From assembly GCA_039696685.1 (NCBI GenBank), contig CP155566.1:1178001-1242000 (forward strand): 64,000 nucleotides of DNA, read 5' to 3'. Source of the DNA: Vibrio sp. CDRSL-10 TSBA. Its GTDB lineage: Bacteria; Pseudomonadota; Gammaproteobacteria; Enterobacterales; Vibrionaceae. Of the stretch, positions 48,063 to 58,570 are shown piece by piece. The translations under genes were made by a program, and so were the position numbers. Position 1 is the first letter of the stretch, and each line of letters begins with the position of its first letter. The notes beneath the pieces are model-generated. The model saw only the letters and a list, made by a program, of their open reading frames with translations. It was not told where the DNA came from and made no database searches.

Positions 48063-50768
48063 ATGACTCATGCTTTGACCATGCAGCACTTTTTAAACAG
48101 CTTTTTGCTCGAAACCGGAGCGGCGCGAGTAGAAGAGCAGGTGGTTCGGTTACCTCTGAATGCGGGGCGTGAACTGGTGATCCCCCTGGCTTATGTATCG
48201 GCGGCGGGCCGGCACCGTTATCGTGGCGAGCTGCTGTTATCGACACCGCAAGGCCAGCAGCCAGTTGATTTTGACAGCGCTATGGCTGAGATTGTCGAGC
48301 ATTATTTTGATTCGGTTGCAGCGAGCGATAAGGCTAAGTTTGTCCAGCGTGTACTGGACTCGGATAGTTATGTCCGGCGCGCGGATGCCGCGCTACACGC
48401 TCGTCCGGCTGCGCAGGGATTTATTGATTCAGAACAGAGTCTGAGCGGTGGTCACAGCATGCACCCGGCACCAAAATGTAATGAGCCGCTCAGCGAGCAG
48501 GAACAAGAGGCGTATCTGCCGGAATTTGGCGCTCAGTTTGCGATTGAATGGTTCGCGGTTAAGCGTTCTTGCCTGGTGGGTGAGTATGTGGGTGGTGATA
48601 TGGCTCAGGCGCTGATGGCGCTGTTTGAACAGCAGACCGGTCAGAGTATGGCGGCGTTGCCCGGCGCTGAGTGGCTGCCGCTGCCGCTGCATCCGTTGCA
48701 GGCCAGAGAATGGCGCCGAACCCGCGGAGAATATCACCTTGCCGCCGATGCGGTGCAGGATCTGCAGCTGAGCAGCGGCGGCTGGACCGCGACGTCATCT
48801 TCGCGCGCCATTTACCATCCGCACTGCCCGTGGATGCTCAAAGTCTCGTTACCGGTGCGCCTCACTAACTCACTGCGTTTGATGACTGAGCCGGAAGCAC
48901 GCCGCGGCACTCAGTTCAGCAAACTGATGGCAACCCCAGCGGGTGAAGAGCTGCAGCAGCGCTTTGCCCATGCCTGTTTTATCCAGGAGCCGATGTGGTG
49001 TTCGGTACAGGATGAAGACGGCCAGACCCTGGATTTACCCCTGGTCAGCTTCCGTCATAACCCGTTTTATGCCGCGCAGGATGAGCAAGCGCCGCTTAAT
49101 GGTGAGCGCTTTTACATGCTGGCCAGCCTCAATCAGGATGCCGGCGATGGCCGGGACAACCATATCACCGGCTGGATTAAAGCCTATGCTGCGCAACACG
49201 GTTACACCAATGAGCTGGCCGCTCGTCACTGGATGAGCGCGTTTATGCAGCGCGTGATGGCGCCGCTGTGTGTGGCGCGCAGCGATTACGGCATTGTGAT
49301 GCTGGCCCATCAGCAAAATCTGCTGCTGGAAATAGAGCAGGGCATGCCGGTCGGTGTGGCGGTGCGTGACTGTCAGGGATTTGGCCTGACCACACTGGCC
49401 AAAGAGCGTTTCGCCGAAGTGCTTGATAACGAAGCGCCGCAGTATTTCATGGAGTGGGATGAACTTAATCCTTATCACGCTTATTACGTCATCGGTAATA
49501 CCCTGCTCAATACCATCGCATCCATTGCGGTGTCCGGCATCATCAGTGAAGCCGATTTGTGGCAACTGTGCCGTCTGGAACTGGATGCACTGGCCAAACA
49601 GCATCCGAAAGATAACTCTTTCTACCAGTACGTGCTGCAGTCGCCAACCCTGCGCTGGAAACGTAACTTCTTTTGTTTCCTGTCGGCGCATAACGAAGCG
49701 ACGCTGAAAGACCCTTCGATCATCTACTGTGACATTGCCAACCCGCTGCAATGGCCTGCCGGCGAACATAGTGTCACTAAAGTGCACAAACCGCTGCCGG
49801 GCGGGCGCCGTATTACTATTGCTGAAAATGCTATTGCTGACAATGCTATTGCTGAAAAACAGCATGCCGACGCTGCGGCGCAGTTTGAACTGCTGGAGCA
49901 TGGCCGCAGTGTGGCGGCGTTCTCGCTGCGTCCCTGTGATGATGACGTCACTGAACTGCACAGCGAAAGTATCGATGTCAGTGATGCCATGCTGTGGTGG
50001 AGCGCGATTGAGCATGCCTTTTACAGCGCTCGTTTGGAGCAGATTCGTATTCCCGGCTGGCCGCAGGGCAGCAAACTGCTGAGTAAAGCTGAGTTTCTCG
50101 AGCACTCGCCGTTATGGCTGCATGCCGCGCAGGATACCTGCGCTGTCACTATGACCACGGCGGTAAATGGTTCGCGTCATCCGCTGCGTCCGCTGCATCC
50201 GACCGGCGTTGTGTTCCAGCGTTATTTCTATCACCTCAAACGTACGCTCACTTTCCGTGTGATTGAGATTGAGCGCGATCTGCCAACCTTCCATCGCTGG
50301 CACAATCATCCGGTGGTGGCCCAGATGTGGGAGCTGGAGGGCAGCCTGGATGAACATCGCCAGTATCTCAATAAGCAAAAACAAGATGACCATATTTACG
50401 GCTTAATCGCGGAATTTGACGGTGTCTCCTTTGGTTATCTTGAAGTTTACTGGGCTGCGGAAGACCGCATCGGGCCGCATTACCAATATGGCTTGTTTGA
50501 TAAAGGTGTCCACATGCTGGTGGGCAACTTTGCCTATCGTGGCGGCACTTACTTTGATACCTGGGCGAAATCGATAGTCCATTACTGTTTCCAGCAAGAA
50601 CCGCGTACTGAATCTGTGGTCGGAGAACCCCGAGCCGATAACCAGCGCGTGCTGAAACTGAATGCCCGGGTGGGTATGCAGGTTCAGTTTGAATTTGATT
50701 TTCCACACAAACGTTCTGCTTTGATCCAATGCGGTCGAGAACGCTTTTTCCAGCAATTCGCTTTTTAA
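48063..50768 (+). CDS. iucA-iucB: IucA-IucB fusion: aerobactin synthetase plus N6-hydroxylysine acetyltransferase
   Basis: A single 901-residue protein. Residues about 1-585 are an IucA-type synthetase (LSGGHSMHPAPKCNEPLSEQ, PLPLHPLQAREWRR, SSSRAIYHPHCPWMLKVSLP, GIVMLAHQQNLLLEIEQGMP); residues about 610-901 are an IucB-type GNAT acetyltransferase (LHPTGVVFQRYFYHLKRTL, FHRWHNHPVVAQMWELEGS, GYLEVYWAAEDRIGPHYQY). In E. coli these are separate genes. The junction carries a 15-base tandem repeat (49815-49859) encoding AIAEN/AIADN/AIAEK. I use ATG 48063, since AAGGA at 48051-48055 serves it and the in-frame ATG 48048 contains that site. It would make and use acetyl-hydroxylysine in one polypeptide. 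Confidence 0.9.
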   Translation: MTHALTMQHFLNSFLLETGAARVEEQVVRLPLNAGRELVIPLAYVSAAGRHRYRGELLLSTPQGQQPVDFDSAMAEIVEHYFDSVAASDKAKFVQRVLDSDSYVRRADAALHARPAAQGFIDSEQSLSGGHSMHPAPKCNEPLSEQEQEAYLPEFGAQFAIEWFAVKRSCLVGEYVGGDMAQALMALFEQQTGQSMAALPGAEWLPLPLHPLQAREWRRTRGEYHLAADAVQDLQLSSGGWTATSSSRAIYHPHCPWMLKVSLPVRLTNSLRLMTEPEARRGTQFSKLMATPAGEELQQRFAHACFIQEPMWCSVQDEDGQTLDLPLVSFRHNPFYAAQDEQAPLNGERFYMLASLNQDAGDGRDNHITGWIKAYAAQHGYTNELAARHWMSAFMQRVMAPLCVARSDYGIVMLAHQQNLLLEIEQGMPVGVAVRDCQGFGLTTLAKERFAEVLDNEAPQYFMEWDELNPYHAYYVIGNTLLNTIASIAVSGIISEADLWQLCRLELDALAKQHPKDNSFYQYVLQSPTLRWKRNFFCFLSAHNEATLKDPSIIYCDIANPLQWPAGEHSVTKVHKPLPGGRRITIAENAIADNAIAEKQHADAAAQFELLEHGRSVAAFSLRPCDDDVTELHSESIDVSDAMLWWSAIEHAFYSARLEQIRIPGWPQGSKLLSKAEFLEHSPLWLHAAQDTCAVTMTTAVNGSRHPLRPLHPTGVVFQRYFYHLKRTLTFRVIEIERDLPTFHRWHNHPVVAQMWELEGSLDEHRQYLNKQKQDDHIYGLIAEFDGVSFGYLEVYWAAEDRIGPHYQYGLFDKGVHMLVGNFAYRGGTYFDTWAKSIVHYCFQQEPRTESVVGEPRADNQRVLKLNARVGMQVQFEFDFPHKRSALIQCGRERFFQQFAF
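49815..49859 (+). repeat. 15-base tandem repeat in the IucA-IucB linker
   Basis: Three units of GCTATTGCTGAMAAT type (49815, 49830, 49845), in frame, coding TIAEN-AIADN-AIAEK. They lie at the domain junction of the fusion. Confidence 0.85.
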
Positions 50769-50779
50769 GGAGCTCATCA

Positions 50780-52138
50780 TGCAAGGCACACACACAAGGA
50801 AAGGTCACGATACTCAACCCCAGTCTGCACATATCTATGATGTGATCGGCGTTGGCCTGGGGCCGTTCAATCTCAGTATTGCGGCACTGGCGGCGGAGAA
50901 AGAGTCATTGTCGACGCTGTTTCCTCGATAAAAAAGCGCATTTTGCCTGGCATCCGGGGCTGCTGCTGAATGATGCCAAGATGCAGACGTCATTCCTTAA
51001 GGACCTGGTTTCGGCGGTGGATCCGACCAGTCGTTACAGTTTTCTCAACTACCTGGTCACTAACCGTAAGTTCTATCCGTTTATGGCCTCCGGCCAGACA
51101 ACCATCAGCCGTCTTGAGTTTTCGGACTATCTTGGCTGGGTGGTCAGTCAGCTGCCGAACGTTGCCTTTAATCAGGAGGTGACGGCAATTGAACAGACCG
51201 ATGGCGTGTTCAAAGTGTCGGTTGGAGAGCAGGACTACCTGACCCGCCACTTGGTGATGGGCACCGGCCTGACGCCGAGTATGCCGGAATGTGTGACTCC
51301 GTTTGTCGGTAAGCACTGTTTCCACGCCAGCGAACTGGCTCTGCGCGATCCGCAGCTGACCGATAAACGGGTGGCGATTATCGGTGGCGGTCAGACCGGT
51401 GCGGATGTGTTCCAGCATGCGTTTGACGGTGAATTCGGCCACGCGCGCGAGCTGAACTGGATCTCGCGCCGCGCCAATATTGAAGTGCTGGATGAAGCCT
51501 GTTTTACCGACCAGTATTTCATGCCGGACTACGTCAATGACTTCTATCAGCTCGATCAGGCCACTAAACAGCGCGAGGTGGCACGTCAGAAGCTGACCAG
51601 TGACGGTATCACCAGCGACTGTCTGCAAGGTATTTACCAGCGTCTGTATCATGATAAGTATGTATTGCGTAAACCCACCTGGTGGAATATCTGTCCGAAC
51701 CAGTCTCTGGTCGCGATGCGTCAGGATGAAGACGGTTACCACATCACGCTGGCCCACGGCCTGACCGGGGAAACTCGTGAGATCAGCGCCGATGTGGTGA
51801 TCATGTGTACCGGCTTTAAGCGCATCGTGCCGCACTGCCTGCGCGATCTGCAGGATCAAATATCCTGGGATGAACATGGCCGTCCAATCTTGTCGGCGGA
51901 TTTCTGTGTCGACTGGCAGGGCGCTCCGCACAACCGGATTTATATGGTCAATGCCGGGATTGCCTCGCATGGTATAGCCGAGCCGCAGCTGAGCCTGGCT
52001 TGCTGGCGCGCGGCACGTATCCTTAACCATGTCGCCGGTTACACCGTGTATGATCCGGTTGAGCACCGTAATATGCTCGACTGGGGCATGGCGGCGCAGA
52101 CGAGTCAAGAGCGCGTCAGCAGCCGTTTGATATCCTGA
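50780..52138 (+). pseudogene. iucD: IucD, L-lysine N6-monooxygenase, frameshifted as sequenced
   Basis: Flavin- and NADPH-dependent lysine hydroxylase, the first step of aerobactin synthesis. From ATG 50780 (AAGGAG in front) the N-terminal extension is followed by the FAD motif YDVIGVGLGPFNLSIAAL; the frame breaks at TTT 50920-50922. Removing one T (GTTTC to GTTC) gives STLFLDKKAHFAWHPG and continues through KTSFLKDL-like QTSFLKDLVSAVDPTSRYSF, the NADPH motif VAIIGGGQTGADVFQH and the C-terminal ATG-like motif (IYMVNAGIASHGIAEPQLS) to 52138, about 452 residues. It is 11 bases after the fusion gene. The break is probably a sequencing artefact. Confidence 0.92.
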
Positions 52139-52196
52139 CCGACCCGCGGTTTGTCTGGAATGTTGCGCTTATAAAGCGAGCTTAGAGAAAGAGATG

Positions 52197-52237
52197 AAAG
52201 CCTGACTCCGGTATTGCCGGGCTCAGGCTTTATTTTT
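52197..52237 (+). terminator. Terminator of the aerobactin operon
   Basis: AAAGCCTGA (52197-52205) pairs with TCAGGCTTT (52223-52231), with an inner CCGG/CCGG stem, followed by a T-rich run (TATTTTT). Confidence 0.85.
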
Positions 52238-52300
52238 GTGCGAGGTTTTTAGCACGAGACCCGTTTTTTCAGGTAACGAAATGCTTTCTGGAAACGAATC

Positions 52301-54670
52301 TTATGTCGGTGCATTTAATTCAGCGGTCAAACGGGTCAACTCGTCCAGACTGGCGCGACTGCAATGAGTCAGATTCCGGTTGCGCTGAGATGTTAACGCC
52401 TGTTCGGATCCCTGCCTGGCTAAATCTTCCAGTTCACGTAGCTGGCGCGCTAACTGACTGGCGCCGAGAGACTCTGCATCACCGGCCAGACGGTGAGCCT
52501 GTTCTGCGACATCATAGTGATCGCCGCGTTGCATGGCTTGTTCAATCCGGGGCAGGATCTTGTCACAGCTGCGTTGCAGTGTGTGAATAAGGTTGGTTAC
52601 CCGGGCGGAGCCCAGAATCGCGCTGTGCGACTGAAAAACCGCCGGGTCAATCAGTTCTGAGGCGGTGTCAGGCTGTTGCGTATCTGGCAGGATCTCGGCT
52701 TGCGCGATCACCTGATTCATCACTTTATATAAGCGCTCGATTTTTAGCGGTTTCGGCTCAATGGCAATCATGCCGGCGGCGTGATATTCACCAATTAATC
52801 CGGGCTGGATATTGGCCGTCAGGGCAATGATCGGTGTATAGCGGTTAAGCCCCTGTTCGCTGGTGATGCGGCGCGCGACCTCTAATCCGCTGATGTCGGG
52901 TAGATGAACATCAAGCAGAATGACATCAAATTTGTGGTGCGTGACGGCCGCCAGGGCCTGATGGCCGTTTTGCGCCAGTTCGACCTGATGACCGTCCTGA
53001 CCGAGCAGCGCCATGGTCACCTCCTGATTCACTGGCGTATCTTCCACTAACAGAATGTGCAGTGCTGGTAGTGTTGCAGCACTGCTGCGTTGAAGTAACA
53101 CCGAGCCGAGTGAGGGTTCAGGCATTGTTGATTGTTCAGGCACTGTGCTGAGCGGCAGTTCAAACCAGAACGTGCTGCCCTGACCAGGCTGACTGGTAAC
53201 CCCAATGCTTCCGCTGAGACTGTGCACCAGTTTTTCCGTGATCGCGAGGCCGAGGCCGGTGCCTCCGAAGCGGCGGGTGATACTGTCATCGGCCTGACTG
53301 AAACGTTCAAAAATGCGCTGTTGATCGCCGTCAGCAATGCCGATCCCGCTGTCGCTGACGGTAAATCGTACCCACTGCCGGCCTGGTTTTGTTGTGGTTT
53401 GGCTCAGGGTGATGTGCACAAAACCTTGTTGGGTAAACTTGATGGCATTGGAGATCATATTGGCCAGGATCTGGCGCAATGCACCCGGCGCGCTCTGGCA
53501 AATGTCTGTTACTGCCGGATCAATTCCGAACTGTAAATCGAGGCCTTTTTCCAGCGCTCCGGCGGAAAACAGATGACAGCTGGTTCTGACCAGTTCATGC
53601 AGAGAAAACAGCTGATGCTCGGGGACATAAGCCCCTTCTTCCAGGCGGGCATAATCCAGCAGGCCATTGAGGATTTCCAGCAGCGCGTCACCGGACTGAT
53701 AAATAGTATTCAGACGCTCTTGTTGTTCCGCCGAAAGTTCAGTGCGGCCCAGTAGCTGTACCATACCCAGAATGCCATTGAGCGGGGTACGGATCTCATG
53801 ACTCATGGTCGCGAGAAACTTGGTTTTCGCCTGGCTGGCGGCCTCTGCGTTCTCTTTCGCTTCCAGCAGGTTCTGGGTGCGGCGTTCGACCAGTTCCTGT
53901 AACTGATCGCGACTGTATCTGAGCTCCTGCTGCTCCGATTCGCGCCGCTCAATATCGCGTAAAATGGCCAGCCGCATTTCGTTTATTGCTTCGACCACCT
54001 GATCCAGCTCATTGCTCTTGAGCTGGCTGGGTCGTTTTTGCAGTGTGAGCGGTTGCCGGAGGTGGCTGGTGCTGATCTGACGGGTGAACTGGGCCATACG
54101 CTCCAGGTGACGGGTAATATTAAAGTGTACAATGCCAAACAGCACCACGCTGGTGGCGAGGATCATCAGTGCCTGAACCAGAAAGCTCCACAATGCGGAT
54201 TCCAGCAGGCGCGCATGTACCGCAGCGACGTCATGATAGACGGTTAGTGTACCTAACTGACGCGGCTCGCGCTGCAAGGTGTGATAGACAATGGCGAACT
54301 GATTAGAGGCAGGGGCCTGCGCCGGCAGTTCGCCGAAACGAATTACCTCAGGCCAGTCGGCGCTGCTCAGGGTTACGGCCTGGATATCAGGAAAGTTCAT
54401 GATGCCCTGCAGTTGCAGGCTGACCTGCTCTTTATCCAGATTCCATAAACTTTTGGCAATCCCGTCCAGTTGGGATGAGGCGATTAAATCAAGCCGGGTC
54501 TGCAGGCTGTTTTGCTCGCGGCGGTATTCCGACCAGACTTGCAGCGCTGTCGTAAGCACAATCAGCACCAGGCCGCACAGCAGAAAACGTTTCAGTACCT
54601 GATAAACCAGAGGGTGCTCAATATGGTAACCGCGTGCTTTACCAAACCAGGAGACAGAACGATCAGTCAT
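52301..54670 (-). CDS. Hybrid histidine kinase with receiver and HPt domains
   Basis: 789 residues: helix 28-45, periplasmic sensor about 46-158, helix 161-183, HAMP-like and coiled-coil segment, HisKA with [11 protein letters not shown] (His 291), ATPase boxes ([32 protein letters not shown]), receiver from about 525 ([26 protein letters not shown]), and a C-terminal HPt with [13 protein letters not shown]. This is a TorS/ArcB-like phosphorelay layout. It is the third gene of an operon (response regulator, periplasmic protein, kinase); its start overlaps the preceding stop by eight bases. The signal is unknown but probably comes through the neighbouring periplasmic protein. Confidence 0.9.
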   Translation of the reverse strand: MTDRSVSWFGKARGYHIEHPLVYQVLKRFLLCGLVLIVLTTALQVWSEYRREQNSLQTRLDLIASSQLDGIAKSLWNLDKEQVSLQLQGIMNFPDIQAVTLSSADWPEVIRFGELPAQAPASNQFAIVYHTLQREPRQLGTLTVYHDVAAVHARLLESALWSFLVQALMILATSVVLFGIVHFNITRHLERMAQFTRQISTSHLRQPLTLQKRPSQLKSNELDQVVEAINEMRLAILRDIERRESEQQELRYSRDQLQELVERRTQNLLEAKENAEAASQAKTKFLATMSHEIRTPLNGILGMVQLLGRTELSAEQQERLNTIYQSGDALLEILNGLLDYARLEEGAYVPEHQLFSLHELVRTSCHLFSAGALEKGLDLQFGIDPAVTDICQSAPGALRQILANMISNAIKFTQQGFVHITLSQTTTKPGRQWVRFTVSDSGIGIADGDQQRIFERFSQADDSITRRFGGTGLGLAITEKLVHSLSGSIGVTSQPGQGSTFWFELPLSTVPEQSTMPEPSLGSVLLQRSSAATLPALHILLVEDTPVNQEVTMALLGQDGHQVELAQNGHQALAAVTHHKFDVILLDVHLPDISGLEVARRITSEQGLNRYTPIIALTANIQPGLIGEYHAAGMIAIEPKPLKIERLYKVMNQVIAQAEILPDTQQPDTASELIDPAVFQSHSAILGSARVTNLIHTLQRSCDKILPRIEQAMQRGDHYDVAEQAHRLAGDAESLGASQLARQLRELEDLARQGSEQALTSQRNRNLTHCSRASLDELTRLTAELNAPT

Positions 54671-55454
54671 GCTGACCTCCGTGCCTGGCCGATGTGCGGT
54701 ATTGTTCGGCGTATTGTGCCATCAATTCACCAATATCAGTCTGGCGGGTTATCTGTTGCAGGGCCTGATCCAGTTCAGCCAGATGAGCTGAGAGCGGTGA
54801 TTTTTTGGCAATCGCGATGTACCAGTAATCCGTGGTCAGCGGACGCTCCAGCGGGACAATGATGTCCTGATAACCGAGGCGCTCGTTTTGCAGCTGGCCG
54901 CCGTAGCGCCCAAGTGGCATCATATCAATCCTTCCGCGCAGCAGTTTAGCGAAGTTCTGCTCGCCACTGGACACATAGTCGACCTGCATATGGCGTGCTA
55001 TCCAGCTGTCCATTTCATCCCCGTAGGAGTCACCTAAAATGACGCCTAAGGTTTTTCCTTTCAGGTCGTCCAGTTGGTTAAATTGCTGCGGATGCCGGCG
55101 ATTGTAAAACAGCACAATCGGCTCTTTGACTATGGGGGTAGAAAGATAGTTATTGTAGTTCTGCCGCCCGGCGACTTTGTACATCGCGGTGGCGATATCG
55201 ACATGCCCCAGTTCCATCTCCTTTAAACAGCGCTGCCAGTTAAAGTCCTGTTCAAATGAGAGAGTGAGATTAAAGCGCTGAAATAACTGTTGCAGCAGGT
55301 ACGCACCAACGCCTTTGACCTGATGATTGTCGACCCAGGAAATCGGCGGATAGATAGGCAGCCCGCACGCTCTGTAAGTGCGGTTGTGATCAAAATCGTC
55401 TGCCTGCGCGACGGGTATCAGCAGCAGGCAAACCAAAGTCAGTAAGGTTTTCAT
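54663..55454 (-). CDS. Periplasmic solute-binding protein (family 3-like)
   Basis: 263 residues from ATG 55454 with signal peptide [23 protein letters not shown] family 3 features: [58 protein letters not shown]. No ABC permease or ATPase gene adjoins it; instead it sits between a response regulator and a sensor kinase, so it is likely the ligand-sensing partner of the kinase. The ligand is unknown. A longer in-frame start at 55493 would overlap the regulator gene and place residues before the signal peptide. Confidence 0.82.
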   Translation of the reverse strand: MKTLLTLVCLLLIPVAQADDFDHNRTYRACGLPIYPPISWVDNHQVKGVGAYLLQQLFQRFNLTLSFEQDFNWQRCLKEMELGHVDIATAMYKVAGRQNYNNYLSTPIVKEPIVLFYNRRHPQQFNQLDDLKGKTLGVILGDSYGDEMDSWIARHMQVDYVSSGEQNFAKLLRGRIDMMPLGRYGGQLQNERLGYQDIIVPLERPLTTDYWYIAIAKKSPLSAHLAELDQALQQITRQTDIGELMAQYAEQYRTSARHGGQHD

Positions 55455-55464
55455 ACCGACTGGG

Positions 55465-56196
55465 TTATTCGGGTGAGTAGAGGTAACCGACACCGTGCAC
55501 GGTAATCAGCCATTTCGGGCTGTAACTGTCATCCTGCAGTTTACGGCGAATACGGCCAATCAGGACGTCAATGGTACGATCGGTGGCGTTCCAGGAGCGA
55601 TTCCTCAATCTGTCCATCAGTTCATCCCGGGACAGGGAGCGGCCCGGGTTAGTGACCAGCGCATTAAGCAACTGAAATTCCGCTTCGGTCAGCTGCACCG
55701 GTTCATCGCTGTCCGCTTTTTTCAGCCAGCGGCGATGAATGTCCATTTTCCAAGGCCCGATGTCGATAAAGCCTTCGGGCTCTTTTTCCGTACTGCGTTC
55801 CAGTGTTTTGAGCTTTCTGACCCGGCGAATCAGGTTTTTGGACCGCGCCAGGATCTCGCGCGGATTGAAAGGTTTGGTGACGTATTCATCAGCACCGCAT
55901 TCCAGGCCAATTATCCGGTCAATCTGATCCTGGCGGCCAGTGACCAGAATAATGCCAATCTCTGATGCACTGCGTAATTCGCGCGTCAGGGTCAGGCCAT
56001 CTTTGCCGGGCAGGCGAATGTCGAGCAGCACCATATCGATGTAATGGATCGCCAGTAACTCTTCGCCCTGTTCGGCAGTTTCTGCTGAGTGGACAATAAA
56101 GCCTTCTTCCTCAAAATAGCTGACCAGAGTTTCTCTGGTGACATCGGAATCGTCGATCACCAGTATCTGAGCTTGTGCGTTTACCACGGGGGTCAT
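55465..56196 (-). CDS. OmpR/TorR-like response regulator
   Basis: The 243-residue protein has a receiver (ILVIDDSDVTRETLV, phospho-Asp 59 in MVLLDIRLPGKDG, EYVTKPF) and a C-terminal OmpR-type winged helix (LTEAEFQLLNALVTNPGRSL, DRTIDVLIGRIRRKL). It resembles TorR in the RQDQIDRIIGLECGADEYVTKP-like region. It is the first gene of the three-gene sensory operon; the upstream gap has a 16-base tandem repeat. Confidence 0.9.
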   Translation of the reverse strand: MTPVVNAQAQILVIDDSDVTRETLVSYFEEEGFIVHSAETAEQGEELLAIHYIDMVLLDIRLPGKDGLTLTRELRSASEIGIILVTGRQDQIDRIIGLECGADEYVTKPFNPREILARSKNLIRRVRKLKTLERSTEKEPEGFIDIGPWKMDIHRRWLKKADSDEPVQLTEAEFQLLNALVTNPGRSLSRDELMDRLRNRSWNATDRTIDVLIGRIRRKLQDDSYSPKWLITVHGVGYLYSPE

Positions 56197-56936
56197 AATC
56201 AGAATCCTTTCTACTACGGTAAGTGCCGTTTACTGCAAGTGCTGTTTACTGTGCGTGCTGTTCACTGCAAATGTGCAAGTGCCGTTTCCCTTGACACCAA
56301 CTGTAAATATTAATTCGCTTGATAAGCAAGTGTGAAGCAAGCCAGAGATGAAGCAGTCTACATTTTAATCCCGCCTGTTTACATACTTTCACAACCTGTT
56401 GGCTTAGTTTTACTTGTTATTACTTATGGTTGATAACCATCAACCACTATTTAAACTTCGCCATGGTGGATTGCATGGTAGTGAATGCTTTGAAACGAAT
56501 TTTCTACAAAAGTGCAACATCTGCACCGGATTAGTGCTGTTGGCTGAAAGGTGACAGTGGCGCGAATGACAAGCCCAGTATTCGCGCGCTACAGAGCCGG
56601 ACTCGTAGGCTAATTCGCTTGCATGAATGTTGTGCTACAGCTTAATAATGCTTGTTAATCAAGTGTTACTGTTTGGCGTTTTACACTAATTTATTTCCTG
56701 TTATTAGTTCTTTAGTTTGGTTTTATGGTGGTTCTTTGGATTTACAACTTAATTACAAGCTGTTACGCGCTGTTTGAGACTTGTTGTCAGGATAGGGTTA
56801 CAACTTAACTTACCAAGCCGGACAACAAGCGCGTGCAGACTGCTGATGCGTTTAACACATACAGATTGAGCTTTAATCTTTGTGCTTCCGGTGAACTGGC
56901 ATCTGAACCATTTTCTGCTCTGCGCAAGGAGGCACT
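56197..56936. other. Divergent gap between the sensory operon and nhaC
   Basis: 740 bases without a gene, AT-rich at 56300-56780. Apart from the tandem repeat at 56221-56292 I see no recognisable element. The stretch must hold promoters for both directions. Confidence 0.5.
56221..56292. repeat. 16-base tandem repeat upstream of the response regulator gene
   Basis: Units AAGTGCCGTTTACTGC (56221), AAGTGCTGTTTACTGT (56237), GCGTGCTGTTCACTGC (56253), then eight bases and a partial copy AAGTGCCGTTTCCC (56277). It begins 25 bases before the regulator gene's start, in its leader or promoter. Confidence 0.8.
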
Positions 56937-58520
56937 ATGTCTAAAGAGCAAATAACCAGGTCTAAAGAGCAAACAACCGGGTCTGAACAGAAAACAGCTG
57001 TGTCTAAACAGCAACAATCTTATCAAGAGCAAATTGAACGTCCTGGACTGTTGTTAGCGATTTTACCGATCGCTATCACGATAGGCTTGCTCGGTATCCA
57101 ACTGTTTTATTTTGGTGACTTCACGCCACACACCCCGTTAGCTATCGGGATTGTGTTTGCCTGTGTGATTGCCTGGTTCCGCGGCTATCGCTGGAATCAT
57201 ATGGAGCAGGGCTTGTTCCACGTCATTAAAGTCGCCACGTCGGCAATCGTGATTATGTTGATCATCGGTATGATCATCGGTATCTGGATCGCCAGTGGTA
57301 CGGTACCTATGATGATCTATTACGGTTTTCAGGTCCTGACTCCACAAACCTTCCTCGCGGCGGCAATGATCTTGTGTGCGGTAATTTCTGTGTCATTGGG
57401 TACATCCTGGACCACTACTGCAACGGTTGGCCTGGCGCTGATGGGCGTTGGCGAAGGGTTTGGTATTCCGATGTACTGGACTGCCGGTGCTGTGGTTTCC
57501 GGCGCCTTCTTTGGCGATAAAATGTCGCCGCTGTCTGACACCACCAACCTGGCTCCGGCTGTAACGGGTACCAACCTCTTTGCTCACATTCGTAATATGC
57601 TGCCAACCACTTTCCCGGCGATGTGTATTGCGCTGGTGGTTTATCTGTTTGTTGGTTTCAATATTATCGACGCGCAGCAAGTCGACATTGCCAAAATCGA
57701 TGCCCTGAGTACCGCACTGAGTAATCATTTTGAATTCAACTGGTTGGTGCTGACACCAGCAGTGGTTGTGTTTGGCCTGGCATTGATGAAGATGCCTGCG
57801 ATTCCGAGCCTGATGGCAAGTGTGTTGTTCAGTATGCTGATTGCGGTTGTGGTACAGGGCGTTTCTGTACATGATGCGCTCACTTACCTGCAAAGCGGCT
57901 TCAGTGTTGATTCCGGTAATGCCACTGCGGATGCACTGCTGAACCGTGGCGGTATTCAGTCAATGTCCTGGATTCTGACCCTGGTGCTGATTGCGCTGGC
58001 GCTGGGTGGCGTGCTTGAGCAAACCCGCTGTCTGGAAACGATTGTCCTGTCGATTATGAGCCGCGTACGTACCATCTTTGGCTTGCAACTGGCATCAACC
58101 ATGACCGCGGCCGGTACTAACCTGGTCGCAGGTGACCCGTACCTGTCGATTGCACTGCCGGGACGTATGTTCAGCCAGGCTTACCGTGGCATGGGTTACT
58201 CAACCTTGTGTTTGTCCCGTTCAGTGGAAGAGGGCGGAACCCTGATTTCTCCGCTCATTCCGTGGAACGCAGGTGGTGCTTTTGTTATTCATGCGCTGGG
58301 GCTGGGCATCGCTGCCGGTCACACCGAAAACCTGCTTTACATCGTCTGTGCCGTGGCATGTTGGGCTTCGCCGTTACTGGGTATCATTTATGCGGCGTTT
58401 GGCAAATTCTGTCCGAAAGCGACCGCAGAAGAGAAACGTCAGTGGGCTGAACAGGGTGAGTTGATCCTTGAGCCGATTAATGAAGAGCGCCCGCTTGGCA
58501 AACCGGCGGTGCAATACTGA
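56937..58520 (+). CDS. nhaC: NhaC family Na+/H+ antiporter
   Basis: A 527-residue membrane protein with about eleven to twelve helices from residue 37 on. NhaC-type motifs include GTSWTTTATVGLALMGVGEG, SGAFFGDKMSPLSDTTNLAP and the C-terminal GGTLISPLIPWNAGGAF. It exchanges sodium for protons, useful in saline habitats. The start ATG 56937 follows GGAGG. The first 28 residues are an unusual hydrophilic extension made of a 21-base tandem repeat (SKEQITR, SKEQTTG, SEQKTAV, SKQQQS). A strong terminator follows, so it is monocistronic. Confidence 0.92.
   Translation: MSKEQITRSKEQTTGSEQKTAVSKQQQSYQEQIERPGLLLAILPIAITIGLLGIQLFYFGDFTPHTPLAIGIVFACVIAWFRGYRWNHMEQGLFHVIKVATSAIVIMLIIGMIIGIWIASGTVPMMIYYGFQVLTPQTFLAAAMILCAVISVSLGTSWTTTATVGLALMGVGEGFGIPMYWTAGAVVSGAFFGDKMSPLSDTTNLAPAVTGTNLFAHIRNMLPTTFPAMCIALVVYLFVGFNIIDAQQVDIAKIDALSTALSNHFEFNWLVLTPAVVVFGLALMKMPAIPSLMASVLFSMLIAVVVQGVSVHDALTYLQSGFSVDSGNATADALLNRGGIQSMSWILTLVLIALALGGVLEQTRCLETIVLSIMSRVRTIFGLQLASTMTAAGTNLVAGDPYLSIALPGRMFSQAYRGMGYSTLCLSRSVEEGGTLISPLIPWNAGGAFVIHALGLGIAAGHTENLLYIVCAVACWASPLLGIIYAAFGKFCPKATAEEKRQWAEQGELILEPINEERPLGKPAVQY
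56940..57020 (+). repeat. 21-base in-frame tandem repeat at the nhaC N-terminus
   Basis: Units start at 56940, 56961, 56982 and 57003 (the last one shortened), each beginning TCTRAA and coding a heptad of SKEQxTx type. Confidence 0.85.
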
Positions 58521-58542
58521 TTCTCAACCTTTCTAACCAGCT

Positions 58543-58570
58543 AAGCCGCTGCACTCGCAGCGGCTTTTTT
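58543..58570 (+). terminator. Terminator of nhaC
   Basis: A perfect 10-bp stem AAGCCGCTGC (58543-58552) / GCAGCGGCTT (58557-58566) with a four-base loop and T6. Confidence 0.92.

Noticed and set aside
49035..52108. Antisense frames of about 350-370 codons opposite iucA/B and iucD
   Set aside because: Shadows of GC-rich conserved genes with clear coding on the plus strand.
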